64,000 bases of DNA. It comes from Mycobacterium sp. (lineage in GTDB: Bacteria > Actinomycetota > Actinomycetes > Mycobacteriales > Mycobacteriaceae). Of this stretch, positions 19,144 to 30,750 are shown piece after piece (within the stretch, counting starts at the first letter, position 1; each line of letters opens with the position of its first letter). The notes beneath the pieces are model-generated. The model made no database searches, had not been told where the DNA came from, and worked only from the letters and a program-made list of their open reading frames with translations. Made by a program: the position numbers and the translations under genes. The stretch is taken from positions 1 to 64,000 of the forward strand of contig NZ_JASBVP010000006.1 in NCBI RefSeq assembly GCF_029961025.1, read 5' to 3'.

Positions 19144-20216
19144 AAGTCCTGGTTGCGATGAGCGGCGGTGTCGATTCGTCGGTGGCCGCCGCCCGGATGG
19201 TCGACGCCGGCCACGACGTGGTCGGGGTGCACCTCGCGCTGTCGGCCACGCCGGCGACGCTGCGCACCGGGTCGCGGGGATGCTGTTCGAAAGAAGATGC
19301 CGGGGATGCCCGCCGAGTTGCCGATATGCTCGGAATCCCTTTTTATGTCTGGGATTTCGCTGAAAAATTCGAAGAGGACGTGATCGAGGATTTCGTGTTG
19401 TCCTATGCACGCGGTGAAACTCCGAACCCGTGCGTGCGGTGTAACCAGCGGATTAAATTCTCGGCGTTGCTGGTGCGTGCCCTGGCGCTGGGCTTTGACG
19501 CCGTGGCCACCGGCCACTATGCGCGGCTTTGCGACGGGCGGCTGCGCCGTGCTGCCGACCGGGGCAAGGACCAGTCCTATGTGCTGGCTGTGCTCACCGC
19601 CGATCAGCTGCGTCACGCGGTGTTCCCGGTCGGTGACACACCGAAGCCGCAGGTCCGCGCGGAGGCGGCGCGCCGGGGGTTGGCGGTCGCCGACAAGCCG
19701 GACAGCCATGACATTTGTTTCATTCCCTCCGGAGATACCCGCGCTTTTCTCGGTGAGCGCATCGGGGTACGGCGCGGCCGGGTGGTCGATGCCCGCGGCA
19801 CGGTGCTGGCCGAGCACACCGGGGTGCACAACTTCACCATCGGCCAGCGCAAGGGGCTGGGCATCGCCGGGCCTGGACCGGGCGGCGGTGCCCGCTACGT
19901 GACCGCGATCGACGCCGACACCGCCACCGTGCGCGTCGGCGCCGCCTCCGAACTGGCGGTGTGGGCGCTGACCGGGCGGGCGCCGGTTTTCACCGCGGGA
20001 ACACCGCCGCCGGGACCCGTCGACTGCCTGGTTCAGGTGCGAGCGCACGGCGAGGCCGTCGGTGCCCGAGCGGAGTTGGTCGGTGGCGAGCTTGTCGTTC
20101 GGTTGCGGTCTCCGCTGTACGGGGTGGCGCGCGGGCAGACCGTGGCACTCTACCGGCCCGACCCCGACGGCGACGAGGTGATCGGCAGCGCGACGATCGC
20201 CAGCACCTCGGCCTAA
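19140..20216 (+). CDS. mnmA: tRNA-specific 2-thiouridylase MnmA
   Basis: A 358-residue PP-loop enzyme (trmU) that makes 2-thiouridine at wobble position 34 of tRNAs for Glu, Gln and Lys. The ATP site [13 protein letters not shown] is at the N-terminus. The first catalytic cysteine lies in [12 protein letters not shown] and the second in [12 protein letters not shown], and a beta-barrel domain ends the protein. It overlaps iscS by ATGA, so sulfur donor and acceptor are made together. Its 3' end overlaps the tail of a convergent pseudogene by about four bases. Confidence 0.95.
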   Translation: MKVLVAMSGGVDSSVAAARMVDAGHDVVGVHLALSATPATLRTGSRGCCSKEDAGDARRVADMLGIPFYVWDFAEKFEEDVIEDFVLSYARGETPNPCVRCNQRIKFSALLVRALALGFDAVATGHYARLCDGRLRRAADRGKDQSYVLAVLTADQLRHAVFPVGDTPKPQVRAEAARRGLAVADKPDSHDICFIPSGDTRAFLGERIGVRRGRVVDARGTVLAEHTGVHNFTIGQRKGLGIAGPGPGGGARYVTAIDADTATVRVGAASELAVWALTGRAPVFTAGTPPPGPVDCLVQVRAHGEAVGARAELVGGELVVRLRSPLYGVARGQTVALYRPDPDGDEVIGSATIASTSA

Positions 20217-20700
20217 TCGGGCACGTTGGCGGCAAGATTCGTCATCACGATGTCGGCGGCCGGCGGGGAAACCCGCAGAACGTGACTTCCAGCAAAACCC
20301 TGGACTCGAGCCGGTAGTCGCGCCCGCACCCGCCGGGCCGGGTGTGCAGGGAGTCGGCGTCGGCGGTCCACGCACCAACGAGAAGCCGCCCCGCGGAATC
20401 GGCCGCGTAGCGCTGCACGGCCGCCGCCAGGGAGTCGAACGCGCGCCGGGCGGTGCCGGCGTCGCGATAAGCCGCGACGCCCTCGGAGATCAGGGCCCGG
20501 GCCGGCGGGTCTTGGAAGGTGGTCTTATGGAATCCGGCGATGTCGGACCCGAAGGTTGCCGTCTCGGAATAGACGAACCGGCCGTCCGGGGGCGCGGTTT
20601 CGGCGAGGATGTCGAGGTCCGTCGGGCGTCGGGTGTCCATCGACGGGATGACGGTCAGGTTTTCGTCGGCTCCGGTGATCGCCCCATGCGGGGCTGATCC
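20213..20700 (-). pseudogene. lpqA: Remnant of an LpqA/PknH_C-type sensor lipoprotein
   Basis: The minus strand encodes a recognisable PknH_C-like sensor domain: ITGADENLTVIPSMDTRRP, then SETATFGSDIAGF and CGRDYRLESRVLLEVTFCGF. Homology begins about 14 codons before the first ATG (20640), has no start codon or signal peptide, and a TGA lies further upstream at about 20724. At the other end the intact frame stops at 20245. The family tail [14 protein letters not shown] is still readable in another frame, ending at TAG 20213, so a small indel broke the 3' end too. Position next to the Rv3015c homologue matches M. tuberculosis lpqA (Rv3016). Confidence 0.7.
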
Positions 20701-20728
20701 AGCAGGATGGGCAGCCTTCCCTCATTTT

Positions 20729-20772
20729 GAGGGTAGCCGGGTGAGGGTAGCCGGTGAGAGTAGCCGGGTGCT
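20729..20772. repeat. Three imperfect 13-14 bp tandem repeats
   Basis: The unit GAGGGTAGCCGGGT recurs three times with small changes (GAGGGTAGCCGGT, GAGAGTAGCCGGGT). It lies exactly where the 5' end of the lpqA pseudogene is missing and 60 bases before the next gene. Confidence 0.6.
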
Positions 20773-20821
20773 GCCAAAAGCGGCAGCACACCCGGGACCT
20801 GGCGCGCGGTGAGCCGTCGAA

Positions 20822-20827
20822 TACGGT
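20822..20827 (+). promoter_or_regulatory. -10 box TACGGT, leaderless-type
   Basis: TACGGT lies 6 bases before GTG 20834 with no ribosome site, typical of a leaderless mycobacterial start. Confidence 0.5.
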
Positions 20828-20833
20828 TGCCCG

Positions 20834-21847
20834 GTGAGTGTCTTCGCGACCGCCAGCGGCACCGGGTCGTGGCCCGGCACGTCGCCGCGGGAAGCCGCCG
20901 CGATCGTGGTCGGTGAGCTGGCCGGGGCGCTCGCGCACATCGTTGAGTTGCCCGCCAGGGGAGTGGGTGCCGACGTGATCGGGCGCGCCGGCGCGCTGCT
21001 GATCGACGTGGCCATCGACACGGTGCCGCGCGGCTACCGGGTCGCGGCCCGCCCCGGCGCGGTGACCCGCAGAGCCGTCAGCTTGCTTGATCAGGATGTC
21101 GACGCTCTCGAGGAGGCCTGGGAGCTGGCGGGCCTGCGCGGCGGTGGGCATGCGGTCAAGGTGCAGGCGCCCGGGCCGATCACCCTGGTTGCGGAGCTGG
21201 AGTTGGCCAACGGGCATCGGGCGATCACCGACGCGGGCGCGGTGCGCGACCTGGCGGCGTCGCTGGCCGAAGGGGTCGCCGCGCACCGGGCGGCGGTCTC
21301 GCGGCGGCTAGGCACTGCGGTGGCGGTGCAGTTCGACGAGCCCTCGCTGGCGGCGGCGGTGGGTGGGCGGCTGAGCGGGGTGACCGGGTTGACACCGGTG
21401 GAGCCGATCGAGAAGACCGACGCGTTGGCCGTGCTCGATACCTGCGCCGCAGCCGCCGGAGGCGACGTGCTGCTCAACCCCTGCGGGTCGGCTGTTCCCT
21501 GGGATCTGTTGCAGCGCAGCACTATTGGGGCGGTGTTGGTGGATACCGGCACGCTGCGTCCCGCCGATTTAGACGGTATCGCCGAGTTCGTCGAATCGGG
21601 CCGCACCGTCGTGCTCGGGGTAGTCGCCGCGACCGCCCCGCCGCGGCGCCCGTCGGTGGAAGAGATCGCCGGTACGGTGGCCGGGGTGATCGATCGGCTC
21701 GGTTTTGCCCGGTCGGCCCTGGTCGACCGCGTCGGCATCACCCCGGTACGCGGCCTGGCCGCGGCTACCCCACAATGGGCGCGCACCGCGATCGGGCTTG
21801 CCCGCAAGGCGGCGGAGGTGTTCGCGCAAGACCCTGAAGCGGTGTGA
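20834..21847 (+). CDS. Cobalamin-independent methionine synthase C-terminal-domain-like protein (Rv3015c-like)
   Basis: A 337-residue protein with the TIM-barrel fold of the MetE C-terminal domain (UROD/MetE-like). Segments such as KVQAPGPITLVAELELANG, VAVQFDEPSLAAAV and VLLNPCGSAVPWDLL fit the family, and it is less than half the length of true MetE. Full MetE zinc ligands are not clearly present. It may be a catabolic or salvage methyltransferase rather than a methionine synthase, and its function is unknown. The same gene precedes ligA in M. tuberculosis, but here a three-gene cassette separates them. Confidence 0.8.
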   Translation: MSVFATASGTGSWPGTSPREAAAIVVGELAGALAHIVELPARGVGADVIGRAGALLIDVAIDTVPRGYRVAARPGAVTRRAVSLLDQDVDALEEAWELAGLRGGGHAVKVQAPGPITLVAELELANGHRAITDAGAVRDLAASLAEGVAAHRAAVSRRLGTAVAVQFDEPSLAAAVGGRLSGVTGLTPVEPIEKTDALAVLDTCAAAAGGDVLLNPCGSAVPWDLLQRSTIGAVLVDTGTLRPADLDGIAEFVESGRTVVLGVVAATAPPRRPSVEEIAGTVAGVIDRLGFARSALVDRVGITPVRGLAAATPQWARTAIGLARKAAEVFAQDPEAV

Positions 21848-21961
21848 GACAACGGCTCGGGATAGGCCCAAGTTAGGACCGGGTTAACGCCGAAACGACC
21901 GTCGCTCCCCGGGTTGGGCAGTTGACGCCCCCGTGGGCGCCGGTCCGACCGTGCTGTGGGC

Positions 21962-22681
21962 TCAGCCGCTCGTTGCCGCGGCCAGCTTGGCCACCAGAGC
22001 CTTCGCCAGCGGCTCCGAAGACGCCGGATTCTGGCCGGTGTAGAGGTTACCGTCGACGGTGATGTGCGAGGACCACGGCGTGTCGCTTTGTTCGTAGCGA
22101 CCGCCCTGGGCGGTAAGGCGGTCTTGGAGCAACCAGCACGCCTTGTCGGCGAAACCGACCTGCTCCTCTTCGACATTGGCGAAGCCGGTCACGTGACGCC
22201 CGGCGAATAACCACGTCCCGTCAGGGCTGCGGGCGGGCAGCAATGCCGCGGGGCCGTGGCACACCGCGGCGATGGGCTTGCCTTGCGCGGTGAAGTCGGC
22301 GAGCAGGGCGCCGAAGCGCTCCGACTCGGCGAGATCCTCCATCGGTCCGTGCCCGCCGGGGATGAAGACCAGGTCGTAATCGTCGGCTTTCACCGCGTTC
22401 AGGTCGGCGGGCGCGGCGAGCTGATCCGCGATACTTTCCAGATACGCGCGAAACCTCTTGCCCGGTTCGCTCGAACCGCCGTTCATCTCGGGGGTAAACC
22501 CGGCCTCGTCGGCAACCGGTCGAACGCCCCCCGGGGTGGCGATGGTGATCTCGAAGCCCGCCTGCGTGAACACCTCGTGCGGCACCGCGAGTTCTTCCGG
22601 CCAGAAGCCGCAGGGATGCTTAGTCCCATCGGCGAGGGTCCAATGATCCGAACCCGAGACTGCGAACAGTACACGTGTCAC
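21962..22681 (-). CDS. DJ-1/PfpI-superfamily protein (Hsp31/glyoxalase III-like)
   Basis: A 239-residue class I glutamine-amidotransferase-fold protein. The nucleophile elbow is AAVCHGPAALLPA, with the catalytic cysteine near residue 140. Other features are LVFIPGGHGPMEDLAES and FPEEL-like WPEELAVPHEVF at the N-terminus. Relatives are chaperones or glutathione-independent glyoxalases that remove reactive carbonyls. The start GTG 22681 has a GGAGAAA ribosome site. It is divergent from an ABM-domain gene and an AraC regulator, and the three look like a small inducible cassette inserted before ligA. Confidence 0.85.
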   Translation of the reverse strand: MTRVLFAVSGSDHWTLADGTKHPCGFWPEELAVPHEVFTQAGFEITIATPGGVRPVADEAGFTPEMNGGSSEPGKRFRAYLESIADQLAAPADLNAVKADDYDLVFIPGGHGPMEDLAESERFGALLADFTAQGKPIAAVCHGPAALLPARSPDGTWLFAGRHVTGFANVEEEQVGFADKACWLLQDRLTAQGGRYEQSDTPWSSHITVDGNLYTGQNPASSEPLAKALVAKLAAATSG

Positions 22682-22873
22682 GCGATTTCTCCGTTTCGTC
22701 GCTGGCGGATGTCTGCGCCATTCAGGTTAGGTTCCCCGCCATGCACCCGCCAGGCATCCAGCTCCTTTGCGACACAAGTTCGGTGAAACCCGATATCGAC
22801 CGCCGATCCGGTCGGAATGGGCGCCGGTTCACCACGAACGCGCTACCGCGCCGATCCTGCGGTGAGGTTTGCT

Positions 22874-23221
22874 ATGGATGCGTATCGTCAGCCGTGCCGA
22901 GACGAGAGGGGTGTCGCCGCGGGATTCGTCGTCATCGCCACCTGGGTGGCCAAGCCCGGAGAGGCCGGGCACATTCGCGCGATCCTCCTCGAGAAGATGA
23001 CTCCCGGGAACCGCGCCGAGCCCAAGATGCTCCACTTTCAGGCTCACGTCAGCGCCGAGGATCCGAACACCTTTGTGCTCTACGAGCACTACACCGACCC
23101 CGGCGGGTATGAAGAGCATCGGGCCACCGAGGCGTTCCAAAGGCTGGTCGTCGGCGATGCGATTTCCCGATTGGCGAGCCGCACGGTGCAGACGTTCACG
23201 ACCATCGGCCCGGACACCTGA
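22874..23221 (+). CDS. Antibiotic-biosynthesis-monooxygenase (ABM) domain protein
   Basis: A 115-residue protein with an ABM ferredoxin-like domain: VVIATWVAKPGEAGHIRAILLEKM, then ARAE-type MLHFQAHVSAEDPNTFVLYEHYTDPGGYEEH. Family members act as small monooxygenases or quinol/aldehyde-handling dimers. ATG 22874 is chosen for the GAGG ribosome site 6 bases before it; the frame is open further upstream. It is divergent from the DJ-1 gene and followed by an AraC regulator, which suggests co-regulated detoxification, an inference from context. Confidence 0.8.
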   Translation: MDAYRQPCRDERGVAAGFVVIATWVAKPGEAGHIRAILLEKMTPGNRAEPKMLHFQAHVSAEDPNTFVLYEHYTDPGGYEEHRATEAFQRLVVGDAISRLASRTVQTFTTIGPDT

Positions 23222-23292
23222 TCGCCGCGCCCGGCCGCCGACCCGCCGTCGGGGTCCGCCACCCCCGCCAAGAAACCGGGAATAATCCCCAG

Positions 23293-23316
23293 CGCTTCAC
23301 GATGTGTAATGAAGCG
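23293..23316. promoter_or_regulatory. Palindrome before the AraC-type regulator
   Basis: CGCTTCA at 23293-23299 and TGAAGCG at 23310-23316 are perfect complements spaced by 10 bases, about 30 bases before the regulator's start. It is a plausible operator for autoregulation. Confidence 0.45.
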
Positions 23317-23346
23317 ACCACACTGCGCGGGCTGGAGGTGTCGGCG

Positions 23347-24312
23347 GTGAGCCAGATCGAATATTCCGTGACGTCGCAGGACCTCATTTCCGAGCTGGCC
23401 GCGCGAGCACCCCACGTGGGTGCGAATTCCGGGCTGTGGCCGGGTTTGACAATCTACCGGTTCACCGAGCCGCAGGCGCCGCGGTGGGAGGAAGTTCGGT
23501 CGTTATCGCTGGGGATCGTGGCGCAGGGGCGCAAGGCGGTGACTGTCGACGGTCAGCGGTATGTGTATGACCAATCCAACTACCTGGTGTTGGGTGGCAA
23601 CCTGCATTTCCGGGCGGAGATTTTGGAGGCCTCGCCGCGCAAGCCATTCCTGTCCCTGGTGCTGCAGATCGATCCGCCGCTGGTGCGCAAGGTGTCCGCG
23701 GACATGTCGGAGCGGCGGGTGGTGGCCTTCCGGTCCGGGCGAGCGGACACCAGCGACGGTGAGACCGACACCGCGTGCATGGTCTCGACTCTCGACCATG
23801 AGTTGATGGGCAGCGTGCTGCGATTCCTGCGCTCGTTGGCGGTGGGTGCGGACCGCAGGGTCCTGGCGCCGTTGTACCTTCAGGAAATGGTGTATCGGGT
23901 GCTGCAGCGTGAGCAGTTCGCCCGGATGCTGCACATCGCCGCCCAGCAGACGTTGGCTAATCCGATCGCCGCGGCGCTGAACTACATCGACGAGCACCTC
24001 TCGGAACCGCTGACGGTCAGTCATCTGGCCGAACAGGTGAGCTGGAGTCCGTCGGCGTTCTCCCACCTGTTTCGCGAGGTGACCGGTCGCTCGCCGTATC
24101 GGTTCGTGAAGGAGACGCGCCTGGACCGGGCTCGCGAATTGCTGGTCGCGGGGCAGCTGGGCGTCACCGATGTCGCCCGCGCGGTCGGATACACCAGCAC
24201 GTCGCACTTCATCAAGGAGTTCCGGGGCCGTTTCGGCACCACGCCGAAAGAGTATGCCACCGCATGGTCCTTGGGTCGGGGGCTGCGGGCACTGCGCTCG
24301 GACGCGAGCTGA
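23347..24312 (+). CDS. AraC-family transcriptional regulator
   Basis: A 321-residue regulator. An N-terminal cupin-like AraC_N domain (YRFTEPQAPRWEEVRSL, GRKAVTVDGQRYVYD) is followed by two C-terminal helix-turn-helix motifs (LTVSHLAEQVSWSPSAFSHLF and LGVTDVARAVGYTSTSHFIKEF) and the family signature region RFGTTPKEY. GTG 23347 is preferred because GGAGG lies 8 bases upstream; an ATG at 23302 lies inside a palindrome and lacks a ribosome site. It probably senses a small molecule and controls the adjacent ABM and DJ-1 genes. The inducer is not known. Confidence 0.87.
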   Translation: MSQIEYSVTSQDLISELAARAPHVGANSGLWPGLTIYRFTEPQAPRWEEVRSLSLGIVAQGRKAVTVDGQRYVYDQSNYLVLGGNLHFRAEILEASPRKPFLSLVLQIDPPLVRKVSADMSERRVVAFRSGRADTSDGETDTACMVSTLDHELMGSVLRFLRSLAVGADRRVLAPLYLQEMVYRVLQREQFARMLHIAAQQTLANPIAAALNYIDEHLSEPLTVSHLAEQVSWSPSAFSHLFREVTGRSPYRFVKETRLDRARELLVAGQLGVTDVARAVGYTSTSHFIKEFRGRFGTTPKEYATAWSLGRGLRALRSDAS

Positions 24313-24447
24313 CGCCGCGGCCAACGGTAACCGGCATCACTGCCGAGGCGAGGACGCGGGTGGGCCGAAGCGGATGCCGGCCGTGAGTCGCGGCGCTCGA
24401 ACGCATCGGCCTGCGGGCGGCATCGGGCCCGGATCGTCATCCTCGGA

Positions 24448-26544
<2,097 letters not shown>

Positions 26545-26845
26545 CGGCCGGGGCTCGGGTGTTGCCGCGCACCGTCGCAGTTGACGGGTGGATGCCGGTT
26601 CCGTGATGGGAACCCGGAGGTTTTACCGAGGTTGCTGAAAAAGCAAAGTTAGGTATTACGAACTATCACATCAGGCCGATATAGCCAGCTACTTTGCTTA
26701 CTGCCATTTCCCATTTCGCTAGGTCGGCTACGTTGCTGTTCGGGTGTCGGCCGGTCTAAGCTGCCGGGCGGGGCCGGCTTCGGCCCACTGCCCACGGGCT
26801 GGGCCCACGGCCGTGATCACGGGCCGCTACCGAAGGACAGCGCAC
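26545..26845 (+). promoter_or_regulatory. Leader region with an AT-rich island and hairpin before the exchanger gene
   Basis: This 301-base gap contains no convincing gene. Bases 26635-26735 are unusually AT-rich for this genome. AAGCAAAGT at 26641-26649 and ACTTTGCTT at 26691-26699 are perfect complements around a 41-base loop. An AAGGA ribosome site precedes ATG 26846. It could be a structured 5' UTR or ion-sensing RNA for the membrane exchanger; I could not match it to a known riboswitch class by eye. Confidence 0.4.
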
Positions 26846-28159
26846 ATGCCGATCAGCACGCCCGTCGACGCTCGGGTCAGCGGGTTAGCACCCGCCGGCG
26901 CGTCGGCCCAGGGGCGGTCGGCGGGGTACGTGCTGGTGCGCTCCTCGTTGATCATCGCGGGGTTTGTGGGACCCGCGATGCTGGTGCGGTTGACCGGTGT
27001 TCATCTCAGTCCCGGTGTCGCACTGGTGATTGACGGCGCTGGCGTGGTGTCCGCCAGCTTTCTGCTGGCGTGGGCGGCCGAGGCGGCGCAACTCGACGTG
27101 GCCGGAGGGTTGGCGATCGCGGTGCTGGCCGTGATCGCGGTGCTGCCCGAGTATTTCGTGGACCTTTACTATGCGTTTGCCGCCGGGCACGTTCCGGCCT
27201 ACCTGCAGTTCGCGTCGGCGAACATGACCGGATCCAACCGGCTGTTGATGGGGCTGGGCTGGCCGGCGGTGGTGTTGGTCGCGGCCGTGGTGGCGCGCCG
27301 ATCCGGCGTCGGTTCCGCCCCGCTGGCGTTGCCGCCGGGGAGCCGCGTGCAGTTGGGGTTTCTGCTGATCGCCGGCATCATTGCGCTTGCGGTGCCCGTT
27401 AGCGGCCAGATCCACATCGGGCTCGGCGTCGCGCTGTTGGTGTGGTTCGGCTGCTACCTCTACACCATGGGCCGCGGGGAGGTCGCTGAGCCGCAGCTCA
27501 TCGGCACCGCCGCGGCGCTGGCCGCGCTCCCCCGGCGGGCTCGCCGGTTGGTCGTGACGGCGTTGTTCGCCGCCGCCGGTACGGTGATCCTGTTGTGTGC
27601 GGCGCCGTTCGCCGACAACCTGATCGCCGCGGGGATGCAGCTCGGCGCCGACCGCTTCTTGCTGGTGCAGTGGGTGGCGCCGGTGGCCTCGGAAGCGCCG
27701 GAGTTCATTGTCGCGATCCTGCTGGCCGCCCGGGGCCGGGGCGCCGGCGCGATCGCCATGCTGATCTCGGCGAAAGTCAATCAGTGGACCTTGTTGGTCG
27801 GCTCGCTGCCGCTGTCCTACCTGATCGGCGGCGGTGGGCCGACCCTGCGATTGGACGCCCGCCAGGTCGACGAGGTGCTGCTCACGGCGACGCAAACCCT
27901 GATGGGGGTGGCGCTGATCCTGGCGTTGCGGTTTCACCGCTACGCCGCGGCGGCACTGCTGGGGTTGTTCGTGGCGCAGTTTCCCCTCGGTTCGATCCAC
28001 GACAGGCTGGTGCTGTCCGGTAGCTACGCCGCGCTGGCGATCGCCGGGCTCATTGCCCACCGCCGCCACCTGTGGGCCACGGTGGCCGCCCCGTTCGCCG
28101 CCCCTCGACGACGGCTTGCCCGCGGCCACGTCGGGTCACCCACCCCTTCGGGACGATGA
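26846..28159 (+). CDS. Sodium/calcium exchanger (CaCA) family membrane protein
   Basis: A 437-residue polytopic membrane protein with about 10-11 hydrophobic segments. Two inverted repeats carry the CaCA alpha motifs: LPEYFVDLYYAFAAGH...NMTGSNRLLMGLG near residue 120 and ASEAPEFIVAILLAARGRGAG...SAKVNQWTLLVGSLP near residue 300. Both keep the acidic residue expected for cation binding. It probably exchanges a cation (calcium, sodium or protons). ATG 26846 (MPISTPVDARVSG) is chosen for its ribosome site; the upstream frame to 26744 is not membrane-like. From memory, M. tuberculosis has no exchanger here between ligA and Rv3013. Confidence 0.82.
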   Translation: MPISTPVDARVSGLAPAGASAQGRSAGYVLVRSSLIIAGFVGPAMLVRLTGVHLSPGVALVIDGAGVVSASFLLAWAAEAAQLDVAGGLAIAVLAVIAVLPEYFVDLYYAFAAGHVPAYLQFASANMTGSNRLLMGLGWPAVVLVAAVVARRSGVGSAPLALPPGSRVQLGFLLIAGIIALAVPVSGQIHIGLGVALLVWFGCYLYTMGRGEVAEPQLIGTAAALAALPRRARRLVVTALFAAAGTVILLCAAPFADNLIAAGMQLGADRFLLVQWVAPVASEAPEFIVAILLAARGRGAGAIAMLISAKVNQWTLLVGSLPLSYLIGGGGPTLRLDARQVDEVLLTATQTLMGVALILALRFHRYAAAALLGLFVAQFPLGSIHDRLVLSGSYAALAIAGLIAHRRHLWATVAAPFAAPRRRLARGHVGSPTPSGR

Positions 28160-28187
28160 GTGATTGCCCAACCGTGCGCAGCGGTGT

Positions 28188-28847
28188 TCAGCGCAGCATC
28201 GTCGCAACGATCCCGGCCAGATAACCCAGCCGGGCGACCTCCGACGGCCGGAATTCCGGACCGCCCGGCCGGCCCATTACCACAGCGGTGTGCCGGTCGC
28301 CCAGCGGTGCCGCGACCAGGGTGGTGTTCATCTCACGCCACACCGTCGGCACCCACTCGGCGGTGCCGTCGAGCGCCGTGGCCCGTTCGATCGGCAACCA
28401 CGGGGCCGTAACCAGCCGGGTTTCCGGCGCGCCTGGACTGCCGACGACCCGTCGCAACCCGGCTTCAGAAACCCGCAGCACCGTGCACCAGCCCACTCGC
28501 AGCACGCGGGGTGCCTCGTCGACGAGCACCTGCAGCTTTGCCGTCTTATCCGGGGCCGCGGCGATGTGATCGAGGAGCTCGAGCTCGCGGTGGGCTTCCA
28601 GCAGGCCGGTATGGGGGCGCAGGCTGTGCACCCGGACACCGGCAAGCGCCTCCGCGGCGGTGATCAAGGTGTCCGGCATCACCCCGCGGGGCAGGTCGAC
28701 CACGAGATCGTCGATCGCGTATCCGCAGCCGCGCTCCACCACGTCGAGCGACAGGATATCGGCGCCCGTCCCGCCGAGCGCCAGGGCCAGCGATCCCAGG
28801 CTGCCGGGTCGGTCGGCCAGTTGCACGCGCAGCAGATAGGAGGGCAC
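28188..28847 (-). CDS. ACT-domain amino-acid-binding protein (Rv3013-like)
   Basis: The N-terminus shows an ACT domain ([33 protein letters not shown]). A less conserved C-terminal part follows with [24 protein letters not shown] 28847 gives 219 residues, close to the 218 of M. tuberculosis Rv3013; the frame continues to an ATG at 28910, so a 240-residue form is possible. The ligand is unknown. It is divergent from gatC, so the two share a short promoter region at about 28850-28930. Confidence 0.8.
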   Translation of the reverse strand: MPSYLLRVQLADRPGSLGSLALALGGTGADILSLDVVERGCGYAIDDLVVDLPRGVMPDTLITAAEALAGVRVHSLRPHTGLLEAHRELELLDHIAAAPDKTAKLQVLVDEAPRVLRVGWCTVLRVSEAGLRRVVGSPGAPETRLVTAPWLPIERATALDGTAEWVPTVWREMNTTLVAAPLGDRHTAVVMGRPGGPEFRPSEVARLGYLAGIVATMLR

Positions 28848-28916
28848 CAGCACACTGTCGCACAGCGCGGCGCGCACGGCATGTCGGTGTGTCGAGCCCG
28901 CGTCGGCCATACGGTC

Positions 28917-28922
28917 TAGGCT
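28917..28922 (+). promoter_or_regulatory. -10 box TAGGCT, leaderless-type
   Basis: TAGGCT lies 8 bases before GTG 28931, the gatC start, with no ribosome site. Confidence 0.45.
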
Positions 28923-28930
28923 GTTCGGTC

Positions 28931-29230
28931 GTGTCGCAGATCTCTCGTGACGAAGTGGCGCACCTGGCCCGGCTGGCCCGGCTGGCGCTGACCGACGCCG
29001 AGCTGGATAGCTTTTCCGGGCAGCTTGACGCCATCCTGACCCACGTCAGTCAAATCCGCGCCGTCGATGTCACCGGCGTCGAGCCCACCGGGAACCCGCT
29101 TCGGGACGTCAACATCACCCGTGCCGACGAGGTCACACCGAGCTTGGGACAGCAACAGGTGCTCGGGCAGGCGCCGGAAGCGGTTGACGGTCGCTTCGCG
29201 GTGCCGAAGATTCTCGGAGAGCCGCAGTGA
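28931..29230 (+). CDS. gatC: Glutamyl/aspartyl-tRNA amidotransferase subunit C
   Basis: A 99-residue small subunit of GatCAB, which converts Glu-tRNA(Gln) to Gln-tRNA(Gln) and, where needed, Asp-tRNA(Asn) to Asn-tRNA(Asn). It starts at GTG 28931 ([21 protein letters not shown]), with the usual [18 protein letters not shown] and [12 protein letters not shown] end. It overlaps gatA by GTGA at 29227, giving coupled translation. Mycobacteria lack glutaminyl-tRNA synthetase, so this complex is essential. Confidence 0.95.
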   Translation: MSQISRDEVAHLARLARLALTDAELDSFSGQLDAILTHVSQIRAVDVTGVEPTGNPLRDVNITRADEVTPSLGQQQVLGQAPEAVDGRFAVPKILGEPQ

Positions 29231-30708
29231 CCGACATCGTCCGCTTGGACGCGGCAACGCTGGCCACCAAGATTGCGGCCGGGGAGCTGTCGTCCACCGA
29301 GCTCACCCGGGCCTGCCTGGAGCGGATCGAAGCGAGCGACGAGCGCTACCACGCCTTCCTGCATGTGGCGGCCGAGCCGGCGCTCGCGACGGCGGCCACC
29401 ATCGATAACGCGGTGGCCGCCGGGGAGCCGCTGCCGTCTGCGCTGGCCGGGGTGCCCCTGGCGTTGAAGGACGTGTTCACCACGGTTGACATGCCGACCA
29501 CGTGCGGCTCGAAGATCCTGGAAGGCTGGCGATCACCCTACGACGCCACTCTCACCGCGCGGCTGCGCGCGGCCGGGATCCCGATCCTGGGCAAAACCAA
29601 CATGGACGAGTTCGCGATGGGCTCGTCGACCGAGAACTCCGCCTACGGGCCGACGCGCAATCCCTGGGATGTCGACCGGGTGCCCGGTGGCTCGGGCGGC
29701 GGCAGCGCTGCGGCGCTGGCCGCCTTCCAGGCGCCGCTGGCCGTCGGATCCGACACCGGCGGCTCGATCCGCCAGCCGGCGGCCCTCACCGCGACGGTCG
29801 GCGTCAAACCCACCTACGGCACCGTGTCGCGCTACGGTCTGGTGGCCTGCGCGTCGTCGCTGGACCAGGGGGGGCCGTGTGCGCGCACCGTCTTGGACAC
29901 CGCCCTGCTGCACCAGGTGATCGCCGGGCACGACCCCCGCGATTCCACCTCGTTGAACGTCGAGGTGCCCGACGTCGTCGGGGCGGCGCGGGCCGGGGCG
30001 GCGGGCGACCTGCGCGGGGTGCGTATCGGGGTGGTCCGCCAGCTGCGCGGCGACGGTTATCAGCCCGGTGTGCTGGCGTCATTTGCGGCGGCCGTCGAGC
30101 AGTTGACCGCCCTTGGCGCCCAGGTGAGCGAGGTCGACTGCCCGCACTTCGATTACGCGCTGTCCGCCTACTACCTGATTCTGCCGTCTGAGGTGTCCAG
30201 CAATCTGGCCCGCTTCGATGGCATGCGCTACGGGCTGCGGGTCGGTGACGACGGCGCCCACAGCGCCGAGGAGGTGATGGCGTTGACCCGGGCCGCCGGA
30301 TTTGGGCCGGAAGTCAAGCGGCGCATCATGATCGGCACCTACGCCCTCTCAGCGGGCTACTACGACGCCTACTACAACCAGGCGCAGAAGGTGCGCACCC
30401 TGATCGCCCGGGACCTCGACCGGGCCTACCAGTCGGTCGACGTCCTGGTGTCGCCGACGACGCCCACCACCGCGTTCCGGTTGGGGGAGAAGGTCAACGA
30501 TCCGCTGGCCATGTACTTGTTCGACCTGTGCACGCTGCCGCTGAACCTGGCCGGCCACTGCGGGATGTCGGTGCCGTCGGGACTCTCACCCGATGACCGG
30601 CTTCCGGTGGGGTTGCAGATCATGGCACCGGCACTGGCCGACGACCGGCTCTACCGCGTCGGCGCCGCCTACGAGGCGGCCCGCGGTCCGCTGCCGTCGG
30701 CCATCTGA
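29227..30708 (+). CDS. gatA: Glutamyl/aspartyl-tRNA amidotransferase subunit A
   Basis: A 493-residue amidase-signature enzyme that releases ammonia from glutamine for GatB. The Ser-cisSer-Lys triad is visible: lysine in [10 protein letters not shown], cis-serine in [14 protein letters not shown] and the nucleophile in [14 protein letters not shown]. The length and C-terminal [25 protein letters not shown] are normal. GTG 29227 overlaps gatC. pfkA lies between gatA and gatB, as in M. tuberculosis. Confidence 0.96.
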   Translation: MTDIVRLDAATLATKIAAGELSSTELTRACLERIEASDERYHAFLHVAAEPALATAATIDNAVAAGEPLPSALAGVPLALKDVFTTVDMPTTCGSKILEGWRSPYDATLTARLRAAGIPILGKTNMDEFAMGSSTENSAYGPTRNPWDVDRVPGGSGGGSAAALAAFQAPLAVGSDTGGSIRQPAALTATVGVKPTYGTVSRYGLVACASSLDQGGPCARTVLDTALLHQVIAGHDPRDSTSLNVEVPDVVGAARAGAAGDLRGVRIGVVRQLRGDGYQPGVLASFAAAVEQLTALGAQVSEVDCPHFDYALSAYYLILPSEVSSNLARFDGMRYGLRVGDDGAHSAEEVMALTRAAGFGPEVKRRIMIGTYALSAGYYDAYYNQAQKVRTLIARDLDRAYQSVDVLVSPTTPTTAFRLGEKVNDPLAMYLFDLCTLPLNLAGHCGMSVPSGLSPDDRLPVGLQIMAPALADDRLYRVGAAYEAARGPLPSAI

Positions 30709-30750
30709 GAACCGGCTGCCGCGACCGGCGGAGCGCGGCAAGATGAGGGC

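Noticed and set aside
18261..20378. A 705-codon open frame on the minus strand opposite iscS and mnmA
   Set aside because: It is antisense to two intact, well-conserved genes, and its translation is arginine/proline-rich with no domain, a typical shadow in high-GC DNA.
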